64,000 bases of DNA from NCBI GenBank assembly GCA_045805805.1, contig JBJMKO010000026.1, positions 16,025-80,024 of the forward strand, written 5' to 3'. Below the pieces are notes generated by a model, which saw nothing but the letters and a program-made list of their open reading frames with translations, did not search any database and had not been told where the DNA came from. Below are positions 18,233 through 26,828 of this stretch, piece by piece. Position 1 is the stretch's first letter, and the number at the start of each line of letters is the position of its first letter. This DNA is from VRUE01 sp045805805. GTDB taxonomy: Bacteria > Actinomycetota > Thermoleophilia > Solirubrobacterales > 70-9. Made by a program: the position numbers and the translations under genes.

Positions 18233-19045
18233 ATGCCACCAGCTGAGGGGAACAGAGAGGAAGCAAGCCATACACCGGCACCCGAGGCCGAGATTCAGCT
18301 CGTCGGCGAGCGGGAGCTCTGGCAGCGCTTTGCGCACGACAGGGATCCGGCGGTTCGGGAGGAGCTGGTCCGCCGCAACATGGCCTTCGCAAAACGGCTG
18401 GCACTTCGATACCGAGGAGTCAGCGAGTCATTCGACGACCTGCTGCAGGTAGCCGCGCTCGGCCTGCTCAACGCGGTCGATCGCTTCGATCCCGACCGCG
18501 GCATCCCCTTCACCGCCTTCGCCTCGCCGACCATCCTCGGCGAGCTGAAGCGACATTTTCGCGACCGGGTCTGGACGGTCCGGGTGCCCCGCGGCCTGCA
18601 CGACCGGATGGCCGAAGTCGACAAGGCGATCACCGAGCTGACAAAGAAGCTTCAGCGATCCCCGTCGATCGGCGAGATCGCCGATCGGCTTGGCCTGGAC
18701 CAGACCGACGTGCTCGAGGTGATGGAGGCGAGTCATAACCGCCGCCCACTCTCGCTGGACCGTCCGGCCGGACCCGACGATGCCGAGGAAGCTCCCCTGG
18801 CCGAGTGGATCGGGGAGGTGGATGAGAGCTTCGAGCTGGCAGAAGGTCGGATCGCTCTCGAGGCGGCGCTACCGCATCTCGACGACCGTGAGCGCCTGGT
18901 AGTGCGCATGCGCTTCACCGACGACATGACGCAGTCTCAGATCGCCGAGCGGATCGGCTGTTCGCAGATGCATGTATCGCGCATCCTGCGGCACGCCCTG
19001 AACAAGATCAGAGAGCAAGTCAGGGAACAGCAGCAAAGCGAATGA
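18233..19045 (+). CDS. sigF: SigB/SigF-type stress sigma factor
   Basis: RNA polymerase sigma-70 factor of the SigB/SigF/SigG group, 270 residues. Region 2 is FDDLLQVAALGLLNAVDRFDP and RGIPFTAFASPTILGELKRHF; region 3 contains RSPSIGEIADRLG; region 4 is DDRERLVVRMRFTDDMTQ followed by SQIAERIGCSQMHVSRIL. A TTG at 18176 would add 19 residues of non-family sequence; the ATG at 18233 is preferred although no strong ribosome site is visible. It sits among anti-sigma, STAS and phosphatase genes that would control it by partner switching. Its 3' end overlaps the convergent anti-sigma gene by 26 nt. Confidence 0.92.
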   Translation: MPPAEGNREEASHTPAPEAEIQLVGERELWQRFAHDRDPAVREELVRRNMAFAKRLALRYRGVSESFDDLLQVAALGLLNAVDRFDPDRGIPFTAFASPTILGELKRHFRDRVWTVRVPRGLHDRMAEVDKAITELTKKLQRSPSIGEIADRLGLDQTDVLEVMEASHNRRPLSLDRPAGPDDAEEAPLAEWIGEVDESFELAEGRIALEAALPHLDDRERLVVRMRFTDDMTQSQIAERIGCSQMHVSRILRHALNKIREQVREQQQSE

Positions 19046-19874
19046 GCAGATAGTCGCCGTCTTCCGATTCATCGACGGAGAGCGCGGCGGCCAGGCTCTC
19101 GAGCGAGCCCCCGATCCCGGGCAACGCAAGCTCTTGGCGAATCCGGCCGGCGGCGCCCGCCTCCATCGGCCCCAATCGCAGCTCGATCCCACCGGAGTCC
19201 TCCTCCAACCCGAGGCGCACCCGGCCGTCGGCGAAGCTCTCAGGGGCGGCGGCCGCGATCGCATCGGTGACCAGGACCGTGTCGGAGACGCGGTCCACCG
19301 AAAGGTCATGCCTGGCGGCCAGCGCGCCAACCACGCGCGCGAGAACCGGGGCGAGCAGCTCGGAGCGGTCGATCACCATCTCGGTGCGATCTACGCGATT
19401 GGACTCCAGCTCGATCGGGTCCCCGCTTCCATCGGCGCCGCCACCCCGCAAGGGAATGCGCATCGTGACCTCCGTGCCTCGGTCAAAGCCGCCTGAGATC
19501 GAGAAGTTGCTGGAGAGCGCCGCGATCCACGAAAGGCCCAGGCGCAGGCTGTTGTGTGCGGAGCCGTCAGCCTGGGGCTTGAGCCCAAGCCCTTCGTCGC
19601 GGACCACCACGGTGAGGCCCTCCGCATCCGGATGGGCCTCCACGCCGAGCGGTCCCGGCTCCCCTCGGTAGGCATGGACGACGACGTTCATGCAGGCCTC
19701 GGTGACGACCGTCTTCAGATCCGCGAGGCCAGGCTCGTCCATTCCAATCTGCTCGGCCAACCCGGACAGGGCGTGGCGGACCACAGAGACGTTCTCTGCC
19801 TTTGCGGAGAGCACCATTTGCAGTCCCCCCCCAGGCGGACCTTGCATCAGCATAGTTTCGGACGTCAGTCGCAT
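19020..19874 (-). CDS. RsbW-like anti-sigma kinase with an extra C-terminal domain
   Basis: 284 residues. Residues about 20-145 form an RsbW/SpoIIAB-type GHKL ATPase: EACMNVVVHAYRGEPG (N-box), VVRDEGLGL (G1 box), LGLSWIAALSSNF and GTEVTMRIPL. Such kinases bind the sigma factor and phosphorylate a STAS antagonist. Residues about 160-284 are an additional domain (ELLAPVLARVVGALAARHDL, DTVLVTDAIAAAAPESF) that looks like a second, degenerate ATPase-like unit without the N-box. The usual family length is about 140-150 residues, so this is a double-length form. A GTTT-N16-GGGTAG site upstream points to control by the sigma factor. Convergent, overlapping neighbour of sigF. Confidence 0.82.
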   Translation of the reverse strand: MRLTSETMLMQGPPGGGLQMVLSAKAENVSVVRHALSGLAEQIGMDEPGLADLKTVVTEACMNVVVHAYRGEPGPLGVEAHPDAEGLTVVVRDEGLGLKPQADGSAHNSLRLGLSWIAALSSNFSISGGFDRGTEVTMRIPLRGGGADGSGDPIELESNRVDRTEMVIDRSELLAPVLARVVGALAARHDLSVDRVSDTVLVTDAIAAAAPESFADGRVRLGLEEDSGGIELRLGPMEAGAAGRIRQELALPGIGGSLESLAAALSVDESEDGDYLLIRFAAVP

Positions 19875-19935
19875 CCTCGTCGCCGGGCCGAGCTCGTCAG
19901 GACGCCGAGCATAGCCATGGTTCGGGATTCATTGC

Positions 19936-19961
19936 CTACCCTCTCGATTCCAGCCGCAAAC
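19936..19961 (-). promoter_or_regulatory. Candidate SigB/F-type promoter of the anti-sigma gene
   Basis: Minus-strand GTTT (19958-19961), 16-nt spacer, GGGTAG (19936-19941), about 60 nt upstream of the start at 19874. Same hexamer and spacing as the sigma gene's own site, which would give negative feedback. Confidence 0.62.
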
Positions 19962-20038
19962 CCAGGGACGAGACGAGTGGTGGGTGACCGGTCCCACGGC
20001 GCCGGGGGACCCGTTTGGCTGTTGTACGATCACGGCCA

Positions 20039-20404
20039 ATGAACCCGGTCCCTTTTCAGGTGGTGAGCGAAGAGGTCGAGCCCGGAATCCGCATCCTCGC
20101 GGTACGTGGCGAGCTCGACCTGAACACGGCACCGGAGTTCGAGATGCGTCTCGGCGACGCGATTGAGAATTCATCCGCTTCAATCATGGTCGACCTCTCG
20201 GACTGCGAATTCATCGACTCAACCGGGATCGCGCTGATCGTGCGCAACTGGCAGCGCCTCGAGGATGACGGCTCGAAGGAGCGGCGGCTGGTTCTCTGCT
20301 GTTCCAATCACCAGGTGTGGCGACTGCTGAAGATCACTGGAGTCGAGGACTCGATCTCGATGTGCGCGGAGCGCGAGGCGGCGATCGCCGAGTTGCGCGC
20401 CTGA
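20039..20404 (+). CDS. STAS-domain anti-sigma factor antagonist
   Basis: 121 residues of the SpoIIAA/RsbV type: VRGELDLNTAPEFEMRL near 22-38 and the phospho-acceptor region CEFIDSTGIALI with Ser61 in DSTG. Dephosphorylated STAS protein would sequester the kinase and free the sigma factor. The ATG at 20039 is chosen; a start 24 nt earlier would add unrelated residues. It stops 3 nt before the stop of the convergent phosphatase gene, its likely activator. Confidence 0.9.
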   Translation: MNPVPFQVVSEEVEPGIRILAVRGELDLNTAPEFEMRLGDAIENSSASIMVDLSDCEFIDSTGIALIVRNWQRLEDDGSKERRLVLCCSNHQVWRLLKITGVEDSISMCAEREAAIAELRA

Positions 20405-20407
20405 GGC

Positions 20408-22201
20408 TCAGCCACTGATCAAGCCGGTGTCGCTGAAGGCAAAGCGGCCCGCCACCTGCTCGGGATCCGGGAGGACCTCGCCGCAGGCGAAGAGGCCGTC
20501 GTGCATCCGCCAGATCCAAGCGACAGGCAGATCGCGTATGCCGAGATCGCGACTACGCGCGTAGACACGGCCGCGAACCAGCAGGGTGTCGTCCTGGCGG
20601 TGCAGCTCGCTCGGCGTTATCTGCAGCTCTTCCCAGGTCTGGGCTACGTCGGCGAGGTACTCGTGGAGGCCCTCGGGACCGGTATAGGGGGCGTCGCGGT
20701 GGACTGCCTCCGCGGTGGCCGCCGGGAAGAACTCCATCTCCGGGGAGCAGAGCTCCACGATCTCCTCGCTGTCACGGCTGTTGAAGGCAGCGAAGAGGCG
20801 CTTTACCAGCGCCACGTGGGGGTCCTCGCCCGTCGACATCAGGAGGTTGCTCTCACTCGACGCCCGGGCGATCGCCAGGATGGCCACATCGTCGGCGATG
20901 CCGCCGCCGGTGAACCCACTCAACGAGCCCTCGACCCGCTGCAGGCCCATCGCCGGGTTCGTGGCCCCGCGGAGCTCGGCGTGGAGGCGCGCCTCGCCGA
21001 AGCGCCCCTCCGACCCCTCCGCCTCGGTAACTCCGTCAGTCACGATGACCAGCTGCTGGCCAGGCTCGACCGGGATCAGCTCGACCGCCCACTCGGCATC
21101 CTCGAAGGCGCCGAGCACGGGACCGCCGGCAGCCGCCTCCATGACCCGCTCGCCGTTGACGAGCAGAGGCGGCGGGTGGCCGGCGACGACAAGTCTCACC
21201 GGCTCGCCTGGCTCCTCCCCTATCGTCAGGGCGGCGAGACTGCAGAGGGCGCTATCGCCCCTTTCCAGCAGAGCCCGGTTGAGGGCCTCCAACGCCCCCG
21301 GCAGGTCGTCGCTGAGCTGAATCGCGGTGCGCAGGGTATAGCGGGCGACGGCGGTGATCGAGGCGGCATGGGCCCCGCGCCCGGTGACGTCGCCGATCGC
21401 CAACGTCCAACCACCCGGCACCCGGAAGACGTCGTAGAAGTCCCCGCCCACCTCGTTCTCGGCCCCGGCGGGTCGGTACATCGCGGCCACCGACCAGCCG
21501 GGAATGTGGGGAAGCCGCGATGGCAGCAGGCCGCGCTGAAGCGTGTCGGCGATATGCGAGCGCGCCTGCTCGGCCCGCTCGAGGTCGGCGAAGAGGCCGC
21601 AATTGTCGAGCGCCAGAGCGATCCTGCCGGAGAGGATCCAGGCGAAGCGCGCATCCTCGCGCCGGTAGCGACGGCGCGACCAGGCAACTCCCATCGTCAA
21701 TGCTCCGGTCACCTGGCCGCGTGCGTTCAGCGCAACGGTGATCGCGGAGCGGATGCCGATGCTCCTGAGAAATTCCAGGTCCTCGGGGTCATGCGCAATG
21801 CCGCGTAGGTCCTCCTCGGACATGCGCTCGAAGAAGCGCGGCCGGAGCGAATCGTGGGTTCCCTCCTCGAGCATCTGCGCCGGCATGGAAGGCATGCGTT
21901 CATACAGCCCCTGCTCCACGTTGGAATCCCCACCCGGGGCGACTTGAACGATGACCCGGCGCGGGACGCGATCCTTGTCGATCACGTCGATCATGCAGAA
22001 GTCGGCCAGCTGCGGGACGAGGATGGCGCAGATCGCGTCAAAGGTTTCCTCGAGGCTGCCGCCCGCGTCGGAGATGGAGGCGACGTCGGCAAGGACTTGA
22101 AAGCGTCGTCGCATCCTGCGTTCGCGAACGAAAAACAGGCAGAGCAGTGCCGCAAGCGTTGCGAGCAGCAGCGCAACCTCGATTGGTCCGATCCAGCTCA
22201 T
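20408..22201 (-). CDS. Membrane-anchored RsbU/SpoIIE-type phosphatase with GAF and C-terminal SnoaL-like domain
   Basis: About 597 residues: membrane anchor (5-25), GAF-like sensor (about 45-200), PP2C/SpoIIE phosphatase (about 215-430; signs are GGDFYDVFRVPGG, GDVTGRGAHAA, VTDGVTEAEG and GGIADDVAILAI with metal-binding Asp residues) and, unusually, a C-terminal SnoaL/ketosteroid-isomerase-like fold (VKRLFAAFNSRDSEEIVELC to VAWIWRMHDG). It should dephosphorylate the adjacent STAS protein in response to an unknown signal. Start 22201 is chosen because GGAGGTGG precedes it; a GTG 15 nt upstream contains that ribosome site. The SnoaL fusion may bind a small ligand; this is inference. Confidence 0.87.
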   Translation of the reverse strand: MSWIGPIEVALLLATLAALLCLFFVRERRMRRRFQVLADVASISDAGGSLEETFDAICAILVPQLADFCMIDVIDKDRVPRRVIVQVAPGGDSNVEQGLYERMPSMPAQMLEEGTHDSLRPRFFERMSEEDLRGIAHDPEDLEFLRSIGIRSAITVALNARGQVTGALTMGVAWSRRRYRREDARFAWILSGRIALALDNCGLFADLERAEQARSHIADTLQRGLLPSRLPHIPGWSVAAMYRPAGAENEVGGDFYDVFRVPGGWTLAIGDVTGRGAHAASITAVARYTLRTAIQLSDDLPGALEALNRALLERGDSALCSLAALTIGEEPGEPVRLVVAGHPPPLLVNGERVMEAAAGGPVLGAFEDAEWAVELIPVEPGQQLVIVTDGVTEAEGSEGRFGEARLHAELRGATNPAMGLQRVEGSLSGFTGGGIADDVAILAIARASSESNLLMSTGEDPHVALVKRLFAAFNSRDSEEIVELCSPEMEFFPAATAEAVHRDAPYTGPEGLHEYLADVAQTWEELQITPSELHRQDDTLLVRGRVYARSRDLGIRDLPVAWIWRMHDGLFACGEVLPDPEQVAGRFAFSDTGLISG

Positions 22202-22369
22202 TCCACCTCCGGGCACTTAATAACTAAAGACAGTAGCTCTCCACAAAACTGCTGTCCATAGCCGCGCCGGGCCGGCAGTGCTGTTGTAAGGGCTCGGTAC
22301 TCGGACTCGGGTCGTTCCTCGTCCCGCCAGGTTCCAGCTCCCTCGCAAGGCTCGTCGGACGCCGTGTGG

Positions 22370-23557
22370 TCAGGGCTTGAGAACGACCTTGATCGCCCCG
22401 TCTTCCTTCTTCTGGAACATCTCGTAGGCGCCCGGCGCCTCCGCCAGCGGCAGCTGGTGGGTGGTGAGGTCATCGACGCCGAGTGGGTCCTCGTCGCCTT
22501 CGAGCAGGGGCAGGATCTCGTCGGTCCAGCGCCGCACGTGGGCCTGGCCCATGCGGATCTGCACCCCCTTGTCGAAGAGCTGCATCATCGGCAGCGGGTC
22601 GAGCTGGCCGCCGTAGACACCGGAGATCGAGATCGTGCCGCCGCGGCGCACCGTGTCGATCGTCTCGAGCAATGCCGAGAGGCGGTCGACCGCGGCCTTT
22701 TCGGTTGCCTTGGCGGCGAGCGGATCGGGCAAGAGGCCGGTCGCCTTCTGAGCCAGCTCGGCAACGCGAGCCCCATGGGCCTCCATGCCGACCGCGTCGA
22801 TCACGCCGTCAGGGCCGCGGCCATCGGTCATCCCCCTGATGATCTCCGGCACGTCCTCGTGCTGGGAGGAGTCAATCGCCTCGACGCCGTGACGGCGGGC
22901 CATCTCCAGGCGCTCGGGAACCGAGTCGACGCCGATTACCGTCTCGGCACCCTGGTGACGCGCGATCCGCGCGCACATCTGGCCGATCGGCCCGAGGCCG
23001 TAGACAACGGCACTCCCTCCCTTGGGGATCGCCGCATACTCGACCGCCTGCCAGGCAGTCGGCAGCACGTCGGAGAGAAATAGGTAGCGCTCGTCGGGGG
23101 CGCCGTTCTCCGGCACCTTGATCGGCCCGAAGTGGGCCTGGGGAACCCGCAGGTACTCGGCCTGACCCCCCGGCACCTCGCCGTAGAGCTTGGTGTAGCC
23201 GAAGAGGGAGGCGCCCTTTTCCTGCTCGCGATTCTGGGTGGTCTCGCACTGGGCGAAGAGCTTTTCCTTGCACATCCAGCACTCGCCGCAGGAGATGTTG
23301 AAAGGGATGACGACCCGGTCGCCCGCTTTGATCTGGCTGACCTCCGATCCCACCTCCTCGACGATTCCCATCGGCTCGTGGCCGAGGATGTCGCCCTCTT
23401 CGATGAACATCCCCAGCACCTCGTAGAGGTGCAGGTCGGAGCCGCAGATCGCGGTAGAGGTGATGCGCACGATCGCGTCGGTGGGGTCCTGAATCGATGG
23501 ATCGGGGACCTCGTCGACCCTGACGTCGCGTTTGCCGTGAAAAGTAAGTGCCTTCAT
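22370..23557 (-). CDS. Zinc-dependent alcohol dehydrogenase, formaldehyde-dehydrogenase-like
   Basis: 395-residue MDR-family oxidoreductase: ICGSDLHLYEVLGMF with catalytic Cys and Asp, GHEPMGIVEEVGSEV, structural zinc cysteines in CGECWMCKEKLFAQC, and NAD-binding VYGLGPIGQMCARIARHQG. It resembles glutathione-independent formaldehyde dehydrogenases and threonine dehydrogenase-like proteins common in stress clusters. The ATG at 23557 follows the SDR stop almost immediately, so it is the third gene of the epimerase-SDR-ADH operon. Substrate unknown. Confidence 0.88.
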   Translation of the reverse strand: MKALTFHGKRDVRVDEVPDPSIQDPTDAIVRITSTAICGSDLHLYEVLGMFIEEGDILGHEPMGIVEEVGSEVSQIKAGDRVVIPFNISCGECWMCKEKLFAQCETTQNREQEKGASLFGYTKLYGEVPGGQAEYLRVPQAHFGPIKVPENGAPDERYLFLSDVLPTAWQAVEYAAIPKGGSAVVYGLGPIGQMCARIARHQGAETVIGVDSVPERLEMARRHGVEAIDSSQHEDVPEIIRGMTDGRGPDGVIDAVGMEAHGARVAELAQKATGLLPDPLAAKATEKAAVDRLSALLETIDTVRRGGTISISGVYGGQLDPLPMMQLFDKGVQIRMGQAHVRRWTDEILPLLEGDEDPLGVDDLTTHQLPLAEAPGAYEMFQKKEDGAIKVVLKP

Positions 23558-23558
23558 C

Positions 23559-24365
23559 TCAGTCCTCCTTCGCCGAGCCGGGTTCGGCCATTTCCCTGTG
23601 TTTCTCGGCCTTGATGCTGTCGGGAAGAATCCGGCCGGCGGCGACCTGAGCTCTGTTCTTGAAGGCGCCGGCGACGACTCTCTCCTTGTCAGCCATCAGG
23701 GCATCGAAGCCCTGACGCGCGACTTCGGCGGGGTCGTCCTTCTCGCCGGCGCCCACTTCGGTGTCCTCCATCCCGGCGCGCTCGAAGAACTCGGTCTCCG
23801 TCGCCCCCGGCATCAGCGATGTGACGGCGATGCCGGTATCCCTGAGCTCGTTGCGGAGCGCCAGGGCGAAGGACTGCACGAAGGACTTGGAGGCGTTGTA
23901 GACGGCCTGGAAGGGGCCGGGCATCGTCGCGGCGATCGAGGAGGTGAAGAGGACCCGTCCCTCGTCGCGCTCGACCATGTCGGCGATCACCAGCTTGCAG
24001 AGGTGGATGGTCGAGCGCACGTTGAGGTCGATCAGCTGCAGCTCGTCGGCAAGGTCCGTTTCGGTCGCGAACGCGCCGCCGGCGCCGATCCCGGCGTTGA
24101 GCGCAAGCGCATCGACCGGGCGCCCGTCGCTCTGGATATGGCGGTAGAGCTCGATCACGCCGGCCTCAGCAGCGAGGTCGACCCTGTGAGCCTGCACTTC
24201 GGCTCCGGTCGCTTTCAAGCTCTCTTGGGCACCGGTCAGCTCGGCGTCCTCGGCGGCGATCAGCAGGTCGAAGCCTTCTTCGGCGAAGACCTTCGCCAGC
24301 TCGAAGCCGATGCCGCTGGAGGCGCCCGTAACCACTGCCAATTCCTTGCTCTGTCCAGGCTCCAT
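23559..24365 (-). CDS. Short-chain dehydrogenase/reductase
   Basis: 268-residue classical SDR: TGASSGIGFELAKVF (residues 15-29) binds NAD(P); LALNAGIGAGG is the NNAG-type motif; the catalytic Ser is in SSIAATMPG and YNASK gives Tyr and Lys. The C-terminus ends with a charged tail (ADKERVVAGAFKNRAQ). Middle gene of the operon between the epimerase-ferritin fusion (27 nt upstream) and the zinc ADH. Confidence 0.88.
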   Translation of the reverse strand: MEPGQSKELAVVTGASSGIGFELAKVFAEEGFDLLIAAEDAELTGAQESLKATGAEVQAHRVDLAAEAGVIELYRHIQSDGRPVDALALNAGIGAGGAFATETDLADELQLIDLNVRSTIHLCKLVIADMVERDEGRVLFTSSIAATMPGPFQAVYNASKSFVQSFALALRNELRDTGIAVTSLMPGATETEFFERAGMEDTEVGAGEKDDPAEVARQGFDALMADKERVVAGAFKNRAQVAAGRILPDSIKAEKHREMAEPGSAKED

Positions 24366-24392
24366 CGAAGTTCCCTTCTTTCTGTTCTGCGC

Positions 24393-26399
24393 TTAGGAAG
24401 CCACCCCGAGAGGGACGTCGGGCCGGTTCCAGCTCTCGGCTACCCGCTCGGCCGCGCGGCGCTCCTCGACGAGGGTCTCCTCGGCTACGGTGACGACGGC
24501 GTCGTCGCCGGCCCGTGCCGCGACCCGCGCCAGCAGCTCGTAGGCGGCAATCTCCAGATGCTCGAAGGCAAACGCGAAGCCGGCAAGCTTGGTGGTCGAG
24601 TCCGGTTGGGCGCCGAAGAAGGCGGAGAGGTTGAGACCGCCGACCTTCAGCATCGCGTCCTTGACCAGCGAGGTCCGGGCGCCACGCTCGTCCAACAGAC
24701 CCTCGATCCGCTCCCGGTGGCGCCGGGTCTCTTCGAGGTGGTCGAGGAAGGCCGCCTCGAGATGTTCGTCCTCGACCCGCTCGGCACCGGCCTTCAGCAG
24801 CTCTTCGGCCTGTCCCTTGAGCGCGTGGACGTCGCGCAGGTAGGCAAGCAGCGCGGAGTCGAGCTGGTCGGGATCGACCCCCCCAAGCGAGACCTCGACC
24901 GCGGCATCGAACGACTGCTCCAGCCGCTCGGCCATCCGCCCCTCCTCCGCGGCGATGTCGGCCGCCATCCGCGCCGTATCCTCATCGTCGGCACGCTCGG
25001 CCAATCGCTTCAGCAGCTCGTAGGCGGCAAGCTCCATGTGCTCGTAGGAGTAGGCGTGCATGGTCAGCTTCCCGGGGGTATCTGGCTGGCTGGCCGCGAA
25101 GGCGACCATTCCCCAGCCGCCGGCTGCCCCGGCCGCGTCCTTCAGCTTCGAGGGCTCGCCGCCGAGCGCTTCCAGCCGCTCGCGCACGCGCCGCTCCTGG
25201 CCTTCGGTCTCGACCAGATGCTGTTCGAACGCCTGGCAGAGGCGCTCGTCGCCGGCGATCTTCGGCGCCGCGCGAAGCTGCGCCAGCGCCTGCAGCTCGA
25301 TCGAGTGCACGTCGGCGAGGTACTTGACAAGCTGCTCGTCGCGGTCGCGATCCCACTGGCGGGCGCCGACGCCGGTCCTCAGATCATCGAGCCGGGCACC
25401 GGCGCTGTCGGCTGCGAGCGGCGGGGTCTTGGCGCCGTGACCCTCACGCAGGCCCTCCAGCAGCTCTTCCAGCGCCTCCACTCCGCTGTGGCGTGGCTCC
25501 CAGCCAAGCTCCTCTCGCGCCCGGTCGGAGGACATCAGCGGCACGTTCAGCGCCATGTCGAGCCAACCCGGCGGCGTCGGCTGCAGGCGCATCCTCCAGC
25601 TCAGATCGGCGAGGCGCCGCACGACCCGGGCCGGCACCGGGAAGCTGCGCACTCCGATCCGCTCGGCCATCTCCTCGGGGCTGAGCGGTGGCTCGGCGGC
25701 GATGTTGAAGGCTCCCTCCACATCTGCCAGGACGGCACGCAGGTAAGCCCGCCCCACATCCTCGGAGTGGACGGCCTGGAAGCGCAGGCGATCGATTCGG
25801 GGAAGGGCCGGGAGGAGACCGCGGCGCAGGAGGAAGTTGGGGAGGAATGGCCCGACGAAGAGGCGGCGAATCTCGGTCGCGGCCTCGTCCTTGAAGATCA
25901 ACGCGGGACGAAGCCGCACGACGCGCGTTTCGGGATTGCCGACTTCGAAGCGGTCCAGCTCACGCTCCACCGCGACCTTGTGGCGCGAGTAGAACGAGGT
26001 CTGGGTGCCCTCGGTGGGCCAACCCTCATCGACCTCGCGGTCCTTTGGGCCACGCGAGTAGGCACCGACCGAAGAGGCGTGAACCAACCTGGGCACGCCG
26101 GCTGCGGCCACGGCCTCAAAGACATGCCGGCTACCCTCGACGTTGATCCGCTCCAGCGTCACCGCGTCCCGAGAGGGCTGGATCGCCCAAGCCAAGTGGA
26201 TGACCGCGTCGGCGCCCGCGAAGATCGGGCCGAGGTCGGAGGTGAGGACGTTCGCCTCCACCCAGTTGGTCTTCGGCGGCGTCCAGGTTGGCCGGCGCCG
26301 GGCCAACCCGACGATCTCGTCGATCTCCTGGCTTTCGCCAAGGGCCTGGACCGTGCTGGTGCCGACGTTGCCCGTCGCGCCAGTGACGACTACCTTCAT
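24393..26399 (-). CDS. NAD-dependent epimerase fused to two DUF892 ferritin-like domains
   Basis: 668 residues from the ATG at 26399 (AGGAAG upstream). Residues 1-325 are an extended SDR/epimerase: GATGNVG (7-13), YSRHK (137-141) catalytic pair, HSEDVGRAYLRAVLADVEG. Residues about 355-502 and 510-660 are two tandem copies of a DUF892 (YciE/YciF) four-helix ferritin-like domain, each with Glu/His repeats such as HLVETEGQERR and EHMELAAYELL. DUF892 proteins are stress-induced and may bind a diiron centre. The fusion of a sugar-nucleotide-type epimerase with two ferritin-like domains is unusual. A GTTT-N15-GGGTAG site upstream suggests SigB/F control. Confidence 0.85.
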   Translation of the reverse strand: MKVVVTGATGNVGTSTVQALGESQEIDEIVGLARRRPTWTPPKTNWVEANVLTSDLGPIFAGADAVIHLAWAIQPSRDAVTLERINVEGSRHVFEAVAAAGVPRLVHASSVGAYSRGPKDREVDEGWPTEGTQTSFYSRHKVAVERELDRFEVGNPETRVVRLRPALIFKDEAATEIRRLFVGPFLPNFLLRRGLLPALPRIDRLRFQAVHSEDVGRAYLRAVLADVEGAFNIAAEPPLSPEEMAERIGVRSFPVPARVVRRLADLSWRMRLQPTPPGWLDMALNVPLMSSDRAREELGWEPRHSGVEALEELLEGLREGHGAKTPPLAADSAGARLDDLRTGVGARQWDRDRDEQLVKYLADVHSIELQALAQLRAAPKIAGDERLCQAFEQHLVETEGQERRVRERLEALGGEPSKLKDAAGAAGGWGMVAFAASQPDTPGKLTMHAYSYEHMELAAYELLKRLAERADDEDTARMAADIAAEEGRMAERLEQSFDAAVEVSLGGVDPDQLDSALLAYLRDVHALKGQAEELLKAGAERVEDEHLEAAFLDHLEETRRHRERIEGLLDERGARTSLVKDAMLKVGGLNLSAFFGAQPDSTTKLAGFAFAFEHLEIAAYELLARVAARAGDDAVVTVAEETLVEERRAAERVAESWNRPDVPLGVAS

Positions 26400-26482
26400 C
26401 TTCTTTCTCGACTTCCTGGATCTAGAGGTTTGAACTTGCGAGGAGTGCGCGGGGGCCGCTCCTTTAGGCCTCTTTGGCGTCT

Positions 26483-26507
26483 CTACCCCCAGAGGCTGGC
26501 GCAAAAC
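26483..26507 (-). promoter_or_regulatory. Candidate SigB/F-type promoter of the epimerase-SDR-ADH operon
   Basis: Minus-strand GTTT (26504-26507), 15-nt spacer, GGGTAG (26483-26488), giving a leader of about 75-80 nt before the ATG at 26399. Confidence 0.6.
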
Positions 26508-26768
26508 GTGGCGCCCGGCGGCCGTCTCGCAATCAGAGCAAGGACTTCTCAGCGAGGATGAAGCTGGCGCGTATTCAGCGCGCGGGGGGGACGGCCGCCA
26601 ATCGTCCGCAAAGCCTGGACGGTGCGGGCAAGAGAAGGTGCCGTTCGCGTGCTTGGCGCTTGGGCTCTTGCTTTCTCCCGGGGCATGGCGACGATCTACC
26701 CAGAGGGAGATCGCGTCAAACCTGTTCAACGTGTCGAACCCGTTCGCTGCCAGGATCGAGCCGGAATC

Positions 26769-26794
26769 GTTTTGCTCACGGTCTTCGGGGGTAG
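26769..26794 (+). promoter_or_regulatory. Candidate SigB/F-type promoter of the 76-residue stress protein gene
   Basis: GTTT (26769-26772), 16-nt spacer, GGGTAG (26789-26794), 34 nt before the start codon. Identical hexamer and spacing to the sites of sigF and of the anti-sigma gene. Confidence 0.65.
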
Positions 26795-26828
26795 CCCAGT
26801 ACCGCAATCGAACCAGGAGGCTAAACAG

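Larger units (their letters stand above)
26400..26828. other. Divergent intergenic region of 429 bp
   Basis: No convincing gene is seen. It separates the epimerase operon from the rightward small-gene pair and holds one SigB/F-like promoter in each direction (26483-26507 and 26769-26794). The segment between them (about 26510-26760) shows no clear repeat or RNA structure. Confidence 0.6.

Noticed and set aside
23598..26561. A 987-residue open frame on the plus strand
   Set aside because: Antisense to the SDR and epimerase-ferritin genes, both of which carry clear motifs.
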